NCBI RefSeq assembly: GCF_900104555.1
Contig: NZ_FNJU01000005.1
Span: 214,075-278,074 of the forward strand
Direction of reading: 5' to 3'
From: Litchfieldia salsa
GTDB taxonomy: Bacteria; Bacillota; Bacilli; Bacillales; Bacillaceae_L
DNA length: 64,000 bases
The notes under the pieces are model-generated. The model did no database searches and was not told where the DNA came from. It saw only the letters and a list, made by a program, of their open reading frames with translations. Positions 27,279 to 34,982 of the stretch are shown in pieces (the first letter of the stretch is position 1; every line of letters starts with the position of its first letter). Both the position numbers and the translations under genes were made by a program.

Positions 27279-27397
27279 ATAAACGTAACACACAAAAACA
27301 TTATTGGGTTCGCCAAGAGGCAATGGATCATTATATCCATAGTTGGTGCAATACCAGCAAACCCAACCAAAAAAAATTTTAGAGGAGCTGAAAGAAC

Positions 27398-27610
27398 ATG
27401 GCAAACAACAACAGTGGAAACAGCAACCAATTACTAGTTCAAGGAGCTCAGCAAGCGATTGACCAAATGAAGTATGAGATTGCATCAGAATTTGGTGTAA
27501 ACTTAGGTGGAGAAACTACTTCTCGTGCTAACGGATCAGTTGGTGGAGAAATTACTAAGCGTCTAGTTTCTATGGCTCAACAATCTATGAGCGGTTTTAA
27601 CGGACAATAA
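27398..27610 (+). CDS. sspB: Alpha/beta-type small acid-soluble spore protein
   Basis: 70 residues. It coats and protects DNA in the dormant spore. Family features: [24 protein letters not shown] with the GPR protease cleavage region at EIASEFG, and the second conserved block [17 protein letters not shown]. Asparagine/glycine-rich ends are typical. The ribosome binding site is AGAGGAG. Position between yheD and yheH/I matches sspB of B. subtilis; the symbol rests on that synteny. Confidence 0.95.
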   Translation: MANNNSGNSNQLLVQGAQQAIDQMKYEIASEFGVNLGGETTSRANGSVGGEITKRLVSMAQQSMSGFNGQ

Positions 27611-27634
27611 TTAAAAATTTCATAATATGGCCTT

Positions 27635-27662
27635 AGGTCCCAAGTTCTCTTGGGACCTTTTT
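27635..27662 (+). terminator. Terminator of the SASP gene
   Basis: AGGTCCCAAG / CTTGGGACCT stem with a TTCT loop followed by TTTTATTA, 25 bases after the stop. Confidence 0.92.
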
Positions 27663-27754
27663 ATTATTAGAAACTGTATCAGACAAACCATAAACCCCAT
27701 ATAGTAGAGTAAATGCTAAATCTTCCTACTATTACAAGAAAGGGGGTCATATGT

Positions 27755-27901
27755 ATGTTTGAAGCAGTGGACTGGAAACTCGTCACATTTGTCTCCTATA
27801 CCCTCTTCCACGAATATATCGTCCACATTCGATTCCCACAGATTTACTACATGGAACAAATGAAACAACAAGAACTTGATACTCTTCTCAAAAAGGATTA
27901 G
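27755..27901 (+). CDS. Small protein of unknown function
   Basis: 48 residues from the ATG at 27755, eight bases after AAGGGGG. Sequence begins MFEAVDWKLVTFVSYTLFHEY; aromatic and amphipathic, with a polar helix at the end (MKQQELDTLLKK). It may associate peripherally with membrane. I do not recognise it; a small yhe gene occupies a similar position in B. subtilis, but homology is not claimed. Confidence 0.6.
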   Translation: MFEAVDWKLVTFVSYTLFHEYIVHIRFPQIYYMEQMKQQELDTLLKKD

Positions 27902-27990
27902 TTGTTTCCCTAATATTGGCCTCTTTACTTATTTTAAATTAGGCAAAGATATAACTAAGGGACCAAAATGAGTAACAGGGGGAATTCTAA

Positions 27991-28371
27991 ATGAATCAAT
28001 TATTGCAATCCATCCTTGAAAAAACACGTGAGTCGGTAGAACAGACTACTCACTTGATTGTTGAACGAATTGAAACGCTTTTACATGAGCCTACATTCTC
28101 AGTTGAAGAACTTGCTTCATTTGTTGCTTCACATCCCAATACGTCTTTTTCACAAAAGTTTTTACTTGGGATTCACTATTACTTTTATGAACTAAAGCTA
28201 AATAACATGGTGTTTTACTTAGAAACGAAAGGCACAAATGGTTCGTATATATTAGAACTGTTAATTACAAATGAAACCAAAACTTTGTTCCAATTTTATT
28301 CATATGAAAATAAATTAAAACCCACAAAACCACTTAAGCTTTCTGAAACCATAAATCGTGAAATCAACTAA
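27991..28371 (+). CDS. Hypothetical protein
   Basis: 126 residues with a strong GGGGG ribosome binding site eight bases before the ATG. The first half is helical (LLQSILEKTRESVEQTTHLIVERIETLL), the second half beta-rich (MVFYLETKGTNGSYILELLI). No signal peptide, membrane helix or catalytic motif. Not recognised. It is followed directly by the first of two duplicated terminator hairpins. Confidence 0.65.
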   Translation: MNQLLQSILEKTRESVEQTTHLIVERIETLLHEPTFSVEELASFVASHPNTSFSQKFLLGIHYYFYELKLNNMVFYLETKGTNGSYILELLITNETKTLFQFYSYENKLKPTKPLKLSETINREIN

Positions 28372-28378
28372 CACAAAA

Positions 28379-28402
28379 AGGAGCCATAAATGGCTCCTCT
28401 CA
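28379..28402 (+). terminator. Terminator hairpin, first copy of a 24-bp direct duplication
   Basis: AGGAGCC-ATAAAT-GGCTCCT hairpin eight bases after the stop of the 126-residue gene. The same 24 bases recur at 28559-28582. Confidence 0.7.
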
Positions 28403-28530
28403 GGCTGTTGACAAACGCTCGCATTCTTCGTTGCGAATCCTCGCTCAGTGCTCATTACCCTCATGGTAACTCCGCTCCTCCCAAGGGTTCGCGCCTCGAC
28501 TTCAAGCGTTTTCAATCAGCCTGGGTTTTA
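28403..28530 (+). repeat. MITE-like inverted-repeat element between duplicated terminators
   Basis: Begins (C)AGGCTGTTGACAAACGCT and ends with the imperfect complement of it (AAGCGTTTTCAATCAGCCTG). The interior is GC-richer than its surroundings, with CATTACCCTCATGGTAA as an inner stem. It is flanked at both sides by the 24-bp terminator duplication. Confidence 0.7.
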
Positions 28531-28558
28531 TAAATTAAACTTTGTCTACACTCTAAAG

Positions 28559-28582
28559 AGGAGCCATAAATGGCTCCTCTCA
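28559..28582 (-). terminator. Terminator hairpin, second copy, after the CNNM/CBS gene
   Basis: Identical 24-bp copy of the hairpin at 28379-28402. It lies four bases beyond the minus-strand stop at 28587 and can serve that gene. Confidence 0.7.
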
Positions 28583-28586
28583 TTTC

Positions 28587-29849
28587 TTAATTATTTGGAA
28601 GTGGTTCATTAATAATGACGCCAACTTTTCGTATTCTTCGATTTTCTACCTCTTGAATTGTAATTGTTACATGTTCATAGTCAAAATGTTCTCCAACTGT
28701 AGGTATTCGTTCAAGCGCCTCTGAAATCCATCCACCTAATGTGTAATAAGATGTATCTGGTTCATTTATATCAACTAATTTTACAAAGTCATCAAGAGGT
28801 AATTCTGCATTAAACTCATAATTTTTTTCATCTATTTGATTAATATTCTTTACTTTCTCATCGTGTTCATCCCAAATATCCCCAACGATTTCCTCTAGTA
28901 TATCCTCTAGAGTGATCAAACCTGATGTCCCACCAAATTCATCAACAACAATGGCCATATGAGTCTTATGTTTCTGAAGTTCTGGAAGAAGGGTTGATAT
29001 CTTCATGCTTCTAACGACAAAGAATGGATCTCGAAGTAAACCTCTAATACTAATTTCATTATTTTGCACGAGTTGGCTTAAAAATTCTCTCTCAGAAAGA
29101 ACTCCAATAATATTATCAATATTATCTTCGTACACAGGTACCCTTGAATAACGTTCTTCTAAAAACATATCTCTTATTTCATCAATGGACTGTGATACCT
29201 CCACAGCTGCCATGTCGATTCTAGGAGTTAGAATTTCACCGACTAATATATCATTAAAGTCCAAGGAACGATGGACAAGTTCTTTTTCTTGATTATCAAT
29301 TACACCCTCTTCTTCACTTAAGTCAATCATCACTTTGAGTTCTTCCTCAGTTACAGACGGAGAATCATCTTTACTTTTGATAAGCTTGGATGCGGCTACT
29401 TTCAGTAGTACAAACAAGTAAGTAATGGGTGATAAGACCTTCATTAGGAAAAAGAGTATTCCTGAAATGGCTAATGCAAATGCTTCAGCATTTTCTTTAG
29501 CGAACGACTTTGGCAGAATCTCGCCAAAAATCAAAATTAAAATGGTCATGACAACAGTACTTATAACAAGACCAGTATTTCCACCGAATAAGTCATCTGC
29601 CACTTTAGCAGAAATAGAAGCTGCTGCAATGTTAACAATATTATTCCCAATTAAAATTGTTGATAATGCTTTATCAAAATGTTCTGAGATGTACAGTGCT
29701 TTTTTACTGCCTCGTCTGTTCTCATCACTATAATTTTTTAAGCGAATTCGGTTTACACTTGAAAAAGCAGTTTCTGTTGCTGAAAAGAATGCAGATAAAA
29801 AGATTAAAAAAACCAATAAAGAAATTATACTCAGTGGCAAATCGCCCAA
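28587..29849 (-). CDS. CNNM/HlyC-CorC family membrane protein with CBS pair
   Basis: 420 residues. DUF21 membrane domain of four helices (about 1-190, including SATETAFSSVNRIRL and GEILPKSFAKENAE), two CBS domains (about 200-330, with TPRIDM and VDEFGGTSGLITLEDILEEIVGDI) and a C-terminal CorC_HlyC domain (about 345-415). Relatives move or sense Mg2+ or protect against its excess; the haemolysin name is historical. The start is TTG, ten bases after AGGAG. It is monocistronic. Confidence 0.9.
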   Translation of the reverse strand: MGDLPLSIISLLVFLIFLSAFFSATETAFSSVNRIRLKNYSDENRRGSKKALYISEHFDKALSTILIGNNIVNIAAASISAKVADDLFGGNTGLVISTVVMTILILIFGEILPKSFAKENAEAFALAISGILFFLMKVLSPITYLFVLLKVAASKLIKSKDDSPSVTEEELKVMIDLSEEEGVIDNQEKELVHRSLDFNDILVGEILTPRIDMAAVEVSQSIDEIRDMFLEERYSRVPVYEDNIDNIIGVLSEREFLSQLVQNNEISIRGLLRDPFFVVRSMKISTLLPELQKHKTHMAIVVDEFGGTSGLITLEDILEEIVGDIWDEHDEKVKNINQIDEKNYEFNAELPLDDFVKLVDINEPDTSYYTLGGWISEALERIPTVGEHFDYEHVTITIQEVENRRIRKVGVIINEPLPNN

Positions 29850-30020
29850 GAATGTTCACACTCCTAATATTTTTACTACCTAAAACTTATTTTATTGCAC
29901 TTTGAAGATAAACATACTTTATTCCATCAGATATTTAGAGAAAAATATGCTAATCCTATAATAACAAAAAACAAACAAGAAGAGAATTAATATTAGTCAA
30001 TATATTCCTAAAAAATATAA

Positions 30021-30082
30021 TGCCTGCCACAACTCTCATACTCCAGGTTAAACACTAGAAATATTTGAGAGCGTGTCAGGCA
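30021..30082 (-). terminator. Hairpin of the GCCTG/CAGGC type, possible terminator
   Basis: TGCCTGCCACAACTCTCA and TGAGAGCGTGTCAGGCA form an imperfect 17-bp stem; on the minus strand it is followed by TATATTTTTT, 15 bases beyond the 27-codon ORF. Confidence 0.55.
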
Positions 30083-30097
30083 CTTTACATTGGTTCT

Positions 30098-30181
30098 TCA
30101 TGATTCTAATAAGTTATAACCAATAAAAAGAGTAATAATAATAACTGAAGCAATGTTCAATGTTACAGAAAGCTCCTCCAT
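30098..30181 (-). CDS. 27-residue membrane peptide
   Basis: ATG at 30181 preceded by GAGGGGGAG. Product: acidic N-terminus MEELSVTLN, then a hydrophobic helix (IASVIIITLFIGYNLL) and ES. It lies downstream of bmrD on the same strand and is followed by a terminator-like hairpin. Too short for family assignment; the strong ribosome binding site and single clean helix are the evidence for a real gene. Confidence 0.55.
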   Translation of the reverse strand: MEELSVTLNIASVIIITLFIGYNLLES

Positions 30182-30303
30182 TTTACTCCCCCTCATAAAA
30201 GATTAGAATAATCCTTTTTAAGGGTAGCATCTATAAAGGTTTAGTTGTGAACTTATCTGTGTCATTTATTTAGATTTATTATTAATCTTTTGTGAACACC
30301 AAT

Positions 30304-32319
30304 TTAAGCAATATCAGTTGCCTTTCCTTGCTGTAGTTCATACATCTGATAGTATTTGCCGCGTTGTTCCATTAATTCATAATGGTTTCCTTTTTCAACA
30401 ATTTCTCCACGATCCAGTACAAGTATTTGATCAGCATTTTTGATGGTCGATAATCTGTGCGCAATGATAAATGTAGTTCTTCCTTTTTTAAGAACCTCTA
30501 ATGCATTTTGAATGATAGCCTCAGTTTCGGTATCAATGCTTGCTGTTGCTTCATCCAAGATAAGAATGGCTGGATCAAATGCCAATGCACGTGCAAATGA
30601 TACGAGCTGACGCTGGCCAGAAGATAAAGTGCTACCCTTTTCAATTACTGGCTCATCATAACCATTAGGAAGACTTTTCAATAATTGATCTGCCCCTACA
30701 TCATTTAATGCCTTTTCCACTCTTTCACGCGAAATAGATGGATCATCCAAACTCACGTTACTCGCAATCGTCCCTGTAAATAAATAAGGATCCTGCAATA
30801 CAATTCCCATATGCTTCCTTAGTACTTGTTTAGGAATTTCATTTATATTCATACCATCAATCGTGATTTTCCCTTCATTAATATCATAGAAGCGAAATAA
30901 CAAATTCATGATTGAACTTTTTCCAGACCCAGTATGGCCAACTAGTGCTACTGTTTCTCCTTGCTTAGCTGCAAAGTGAATATCCTTTAACACGTGTTCT
31001 CCTTCTTTGTAACCAAAGAAAACATGGTCAAATGCCACATTCCCCTTATACCGAGGAATTTCATCGGAACTTACATCTATTCCTTCTAAATCTAATAGTT
31101 CAAATACCCTCTCTGACGCAACCAATGATTGTTCTAATATGGCTAATTGATTAACCATTCCTGTTATCGGTTGGAACAACCTATTTAGATAATCAACAAA
31201 AGCGTATAGTACCCCCAAAGAAATCACACTATCCAGGCCGAGTGACCCTCCACCAAAATACCATATTAATGCGACGAACGAAATATTTCTTAGCACACCC
31301 ACTAAATTATGTGAAGTTAGAGCATTAAGATTCAATAATTTATTTTGATAAGTAAAATGCTCGTCGTTTAAGACATCAAATTCCTTATCTGCCTCTTCTT
31401 GTCTACGGAATGCTTGAATAATTGACATTCCTTGGATGGATTCATTAATTGTTCCATTAATGTCACTCAATCTTGAACGAATTTTATGATTGTACTTTGA
31501 CGCATATTTGCGATATACCTTTATCCATATAATGAGAATCGGGACAATCACCATACAAATCAATGCAAGCTTTGCATCTAATAAAAATAATGCAATAAAT
31601 ATTCCTGTTATATAGATAATTCCAGTAAAGAAGTTAGCTAGAACAGTCACATATAAATCACGAATTGCTTCTGTGTCATTTGTAACTCTAGATACAACTT
31701 TCCCAGCAGGAAGATTATCAAAATAATTAACTGGTAATCGTTGGATCTGTGCAAACACATCTTCTCTCATCTTTTGAATAATTCGATTTGCCGAGGTTTG
31801 TAATAAATATCTTTGTCCGAACGTAAAGATCGATGCGATAACTAGTAACCCGAAATAAAGAGCAATCAACTTTATTAACATTGGTATTTCTGGCTTATAA
31901 AAGTTAAATAGTTCATCTTTGGAGAGCTTCTCGACTTCATAGCTTTCCACTTTATCATTTCTTGAGATGATTAACTCATTATTATTTACGACTCTTTGGC
32001 CATCAAATTCAATAGGCTCATCAACAAAATAATAAGAACGACCAACCTGGAGAATTCGAACCTCTGCGATCTTTTCATCATCTGTGTAAATTCGATCTGA
32101 ACGCTTATACCAGTTTCCTTGAAAGGCTACTGCTTCATCACTTTTATTCGTTTCATACCAAACATTTTCTATCCCAAGAATATGATCATCAATCATTTTC
32201 TTTGCAATAAAAGGACCAGTTAATTCTGTCGCTACTGCAATAGCCAACATAATGAGTGCAAAGATGATGGTTCTTTTAAATAAAAGGGCGTAGTTAAAGA
32301 GTCTTTTACCTACTTTCAT
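30304..32319 (-). CDS. bmrD: YheH/BmrD: multidrug ABC exporter half, catalytic subunit
   Basis: 671 residues. Six transmembrane helices with an extra extracellular segment of about 90 residues between helices 1 and 2 (about 47-140), a known feature of BmrD. The nucleotide-binding domain has VGHTGSGKSS, signature LSSGQRQL and Walker B ILDEATASID with the catalytic Glu. It pairs with YheI/BmrC: the start overlaps that gene by four bases. BmrCD exports several antibiotics in B. subtilis. Confidence 0.92.
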   Translation of the reverse strand: MKVGKRLFNYALLFKRTIIFALIMLAIAVATELTGPFIAKKMIDDHILGIENVWYETNKSDEAVAFQGNWYKRSDRIYTDDEKIAEVRILQVGRSYYFVDEPIEFDGQRVVNNNELIISRNDKVESYEVEKLSKDELFNFYKPEIPMLIKLIALYFGLLVIASIFTFGQRYLLQTSANRIIQKMREDVFAQIQRLPVNYFDNLPAGKVVSRVTNDTEAIRDLYVTVLANFFTGIIYITGIFIALFLLDAKLALICMVIVPILIIWIKVYRKYASKYNHKIRSRLSDINGTINESIQGMSIIQAFRRQEEADKEFDVLNDEHFTYQNKLLNLNALTSHNLVGVLRNISFVALIWYFGGGSLGLDSVISLGVLYAFVDYLNRLFQPITGMVNQLAILEQSLVASERVFELLDLEGIDVSSDEIPRYKGNVAFDHVFFGYKEGEHVLKDIHFAAKQGETVALVGHTGSGKSSIMNLLFRFYDINEGKITIDGMNINEIPKQVLRKHMGIVLQDPYLFTGTIASNVSLDDPSISRERVEKALNDVGADQLLKSLPNGYDEPVIEKGSTLSSGQRQLVSFARALAFDPAILILDEATASIDTETEAIIQNALEVLKKGRTTFIIAHRLSTIKNADQILVLDRGEIVEKGNHYELMEQRGKYYQMYELQQGKATDIA

Positions 32320-34073
32320 GCAGACACCCCACTTTCTTGCTTTTCCACAACTTGTTGTCGATCAAATTGTTCTTTATACCAACCATTCGCCGCTAAAAGT
32401 TGTTCATGTGTACCTTCTTCTATCACATTTCCTTCATCAAGAACGACAATCCAATCTGCATGTTCTACAGCAGACAAGCGATGTGTAGTAATAATTGTTG
32501 TTTTGTCTGCTCTTTCTCTCCTGATATTTTCAATGATTGCAGTTTCTGTTTTAGCATCAACTGCTGATAAGGAATCATCTAAGATCAAGATTTCTGGATT
32601 CACAGCCAATGCTCTAGCAATTGAAATTCGTTGCTTTTGACCTCCAGATAGTGATACTCCTTTTTCACCAACCATCGTGTTCAATCCATCTGATAACGTC
32701 TCTAAATCTTTCGTAAAGGCCGCAAGTTCAATAGCCTTTTGAAGCTCCTCTTCAGTTGCATCCTTTTTACCAAATAGAATATTTTCTTTCACAGATCTTG
32801 AAAATAAAACATGATCCTGTGGTACATATCCTATCCACCCTTGGATTTCTTGGATATCAATATTCTCTATAGGAATATTCGAAATGGTTATTTCACCCTG
32901 ACCTAGTGGATATTCTCTTAGTAATTGTTTAACAAGAGTTGTTTTACCACTTCCAGTCTTCCCTACAATTCCAAGTGTCTGGCCTCTTTTGATGTTAAAT
33001 GATACATTCTGCAAATTAACAACACTTGATGTTGGATATTGGAATGTTACATCTTTAAATCGAATTCCGTTAGGTACATCAACAGATATAAGCTCATGAT
33101 GATTTGATACATCTGGTTTGTATGCAAGTGTTTCATTTACTCGATCTAGTGAAGCATTCCCTCGTTGCATGACGTTAATTAATTCACCAATCGCAAACAT
33201 TGGCCAAATCATCATTCCTAAGTACACATTAAATGAAACTAACTCTCCTAATGTAATGGTATTATGGAACACAAGATATGCACCATATCCAAGTCCGATA
33301 AGATAGCTTATACCAACAAGAATTTTCATAGTTGGCTCAAATAAAGAATCGATTTTAGCAACCTTTACATTCTTATTGAAAACATCTTCTGTTAGTTTGT
33401 GAAAACGCGATTCATCGGCATGCTCCTGGACATAGGCACGAATGACCCGAACACCTGCAATTGACTCTAATACTTGGTCATTCATATCCCCAAATGCATC
33501 TTGGGCTTCCATAAATCTCATGTGAATCTTCTTACCATAAATTTGCATCACAACAGCCATGATTGGCAAAGGAATTAATGCTGCAAACGTTAATGGCCAA
33601 CTAATAAGAAAACCCATTGTTAATAATATTGTTAACATAAATACACTTGAGTCAATTAAGGTTAAGATCCCGAATCCAGCTGTTTGTGAAATCGCCTTTA
33701 AATCATTAGTGGCACGAGCCATTAAGTCACCAGTACGATTTTTTTCATAAAATGGTGGTGTCATTTTTAATAAATGCTTCATAAATCTTCCACGCATGAT
33801 ACGTTCAACCAAAAAGGCCCCACCAAAGAGTTTATACATCCAAGTATAAGTAACCCCATAAATAACAATCGCTAAAACTGTTAAAAACACAATATACTGA
33901 ATTAATTTGTCCTTTGTTAATGCACCTGTTTGTATTTCATCAATAGCTACTCCGATTAATTTTGGTGGAATAATTTCCAAAATCCCAACAAAAATCAATA
34001 AAAGAATGGCTACAGTATACCTTTTCCAATATTGCTTAAAAAACCAACTTAATTTAACTAAAACTGATAACAT
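32316..34073 (-). CDS. bmrC: YheI/BmrC: multidrug ABC exporter half with degenerate ATP site
   Basis: 585 residues: six transmembrane helices (to about 320), then an ATPase domain with VGKTGSGKTT, signature LSGGQKQR and Walker B LILDDSLSAVD. The catalytic Glu is Asp (LDD), giving one degenerate ATP site in the heterodimer, as known for BmrC. A GGGAGGG site precedes the ATG by eight bases. Expression appears controlled by the attenuator between 34235 and 34462. Confidence 0.92.
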   Translation of the reverse strand: MLSVLVKLSWFFKQYWKRYTVAILLLIFVGILEIIPPKLIGVAIDEIQTGALTKDKLIQYIVFLTVLAIVIYGVTYTWMYKLFGGAFLVERIMRGRFMKHLLKMTPPFYEKNRTGDLMARATNDLKAISQTAGFGILTLIDSSVFMLTILLTMGFLISWPLTFAALIPLPIMAVVMQIYGKKIHMRFMEAQDAFGDMNDQVLESIAGVRVIRAYVQEHADESRFHKLTEDVFNKNVKVAKIDSLFEPTMKILVGISYLIGLGYGAYLVFHNTITLGELVSFNVYLGMMIWPMFAIGELINVMQRGNASLDRVNETLAYKPDVSNHHELISVDVPNGIRFKDVTFQYPTSSVVNLQNVSFNIKRGQTLGIVGKTGSGKTTLVKQLLREYPLGQGEITISNIPIENIDIQEIQGWIGYVPQDHVLFSRSVKENILFGKKDATEEELQKAIELAAFTKDLETLSDGLNTMVGEKGVSLSGGQKQRISIARALAVNPEILILDDSLSAVDAKTETAIIENIRRERADKTTIITTHRLSAVEHADWIVVLDEGNVIEEGTHEQLLAANGWYKEQFDRQQVVEKQESGVSA

Positions 34074-34107
34074 CTTTTTTGTCCCTCCCTACATTGTCCA
34101 AACGTAA

Positions 34108-34164
34108 CTAACCACCTTCTAGATCTCCTGTGTACATCATTCCAATTGCACCTACTACATTCAT
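34108..34164 (-). CDS. 18-residue ORF directly upstream of bmrC
   Basis: ATG at 34164 preceded by AAGGAGG at ideal distance; the product MNVVGAIGMMYTGDLEGG ends at a TAG 34 bases before the bmrC start. It lies downstream of both leader terminators, so it is translated only on read-through. It may couple translation into bmrC or be a second leader peptide. Confidence 0.5.
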   Translation of the reverse strand: MNVVGAIGMMYTGDLEGG

Positions 34165-34234
34165 AAAACTTCCTCCTTCATATTAGTAATATCTATAAAC
34201 ACCCCATTGCAATGAATGGAAAGTTTAACAATGA

Positions 34235-34266
34235 TAAAAGGCATAACGCTTAATTGCGATATGCCT
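34235..34266 (-). terminator. Second leader terminator of the bmr operon
   Basis: On the minus strand AGGCATATCGC / GCGTTATGCCT (7 + 3 bp with one mismatch, ATTAA loop) is followed by TTTTATC. It stands between terminator 1 and the 18-codon ORF. Confidence 0.65.
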
Positions 34267-34310
34267 ATGATTTAGAGAATCATTCCTGATTAAGAATGAA
34301 AAAATTCCCC

Positions 34311-34348
34311 ATAATAAAAGCACACATCACGACAAACGTGACCTGTGC
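34311..34348 (-). terminator. Leader terminator 1 of the bmr operon (attenuator)
   Basis: On the minus strand GCACAGGTCACG-TTTGT-CGTGATGTGTGC followed by CTTTTATTAT: ten pairs with a 2-nt internal mismatch. Its 5' arm GGTCACG is complementary to CGTGACC inside the leader ORF, allowing an alternative antiterminator. Confidence 0.72.
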
Positions 34349-34387
34349 TACATTTAATTTTTGAAAGTGATCATCGTAATAGATGGT

Positions 34388-34462
34388 TTAGATTTCAATC
34401 AAAGGTAGGGTCACGGTAGTATTATTTAATTGATGATGAAGCATATCTCTTAAGTTTTCCAT
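34388..34462 (-). CDS. bmrB: BmrB-like leader peptide, 24 residues
   Basis: ATG at 34462 preceded by AAAGGAGGG; product begins MENLRDMLHHQLNN and ends TTVTLPLIEI, stop TAA at 34388-34390. It lies between the promoter and two terminators upstream of bmrC. In B. subtilis, bmrB is a leader ORF controlling bmrCD by ribosome-mediated attenuation; this ORF is shorter and the symbol is given by position and role, not by sequence similarity. Confidence 0.62.
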   Translation of the reverse strand: MENLRDMLHHQLNNTTVTLPLIEI

Positions 34463-34509
34463 TTCAAAACCCTCCTTTTCCAATTTATAGAAAATATTTC
34501 CTTTGTTAG

Positions 34510-34537
34510 CTTATCATCAATGACTTTATTTTGTCAA
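34510..34537 (-). promoter_or_regulatory. Sigma-A promoter of the bmr operon
   Basis: On the minus strand TTGACA (34537-34532), 16-bp spacer, GATAAG (34515-34510), 48 bases before the leader-peptide ATG. Confidence 0.6.
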
Positions 34538-34625
34538 TTGTTACTTCATTAATAATTTTGTTTATTACATTCTAGATGTAAGCGCTTTGTGTTTTTAATC
34601 TTGGTTTTTCTCAATGTGGATTTTT

Positions 34626-34880
34626 GATGAAAGACATTTTGCTTGTTCATCCAGTTTTTTTGTCCTTCATACCCCCGATGAAAGACTTTTTGATTGCTCA
34701 GCCAGCTCTTTTTGTCTTTCATAACCCCGATGAAAGACTTTTTGCTTGTTCAGCCTGCTCTTTTTGTCTTTCATAACCCCGATGAAAGTCTTTTTGCTTG
34801 TTCAGCCTGCTCTTTTTGTCTTTCATAACCCCGATGAAAGTCTTTTTCCAAGTCCACCCCACCCTTTTTGTCTTTCAGTC
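34626..34880. repeat. Tandem array 2: 52-bp units with hairpins
   Basis: Four complete 25-nt hairpins start at 34662, 34714, 34766 and 34818, exactly 52 bp apart, with half units at both ends. Arms GTCTTTCAT and ATGAAAGAC, 7-nt loop AACCCCG; 27-nt linker with TTTTTGCTTGTTCAGCC. In the last two units the right arm is ATGAAAGTC, which breaks one pair. The array lies between the thiE terminator and the bmr promoter, so outside both predicted transcripts. Confidence 0.93.
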
Positions 34881-34911
34881 TTTCAACCCCACCCGCTCTA
34901 ACAACAAGTTA

Positions 34912-34952
34912 CAAAAAAATGCACAAAAGGGCATAACAACCCTCTTGTGCAT
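34912..34952 (-). terminator. Terminator of the tenI-thi operon
   Basis: On the minus strand ATGCACAAGAGGG pairs with CCCTTTTGTGCAT (one mismatch) and is followed by TTTTTTTG, 31 bases beyond the thiE stop. Confidence 0.88.
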
Positions 34953-34982
34953 CTATTTTTATAAGACAAGTAAAAAGAAGTC

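Larger units (their letters stand above)
26797..27397. other. 600-bp intergenic region before the SASP gene
   Basis: Contains a family-A-like inverted repeat (26862-26995), an AT-rich segment with TTAAATCAA direct repeats near 27165-27190, a poly-A tract (27227-27246) and the sigma-G-type promoter of the SASP gene. No gene was found. Confidence 0.65.
29850..30303. other. Intergenic region with a hairpin and a 27-codon ORF
   Basis: Contains the promoter region of the CNNM gene, an imperfect hairpin of the GTGCC/GGCAC type (30021-30082) and the small membrane ORF at 30098-30181. The remaining stretch up to 30303 shows nothing further. Confidence 0.6.

Noticed and set aside
28403..28530. Insertion sequence
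   Set aside because: The element is too short for a transposase and has no ORF; it is treated as a MITE-like repeat.
34577..34590. cre site upstream of the bmr promoter (TGTAAGCGCTTTGT)
   Set aside because: Two mismatches at conserved positions and no carbon-related reason for control of a drug exporter; kept only as a note.
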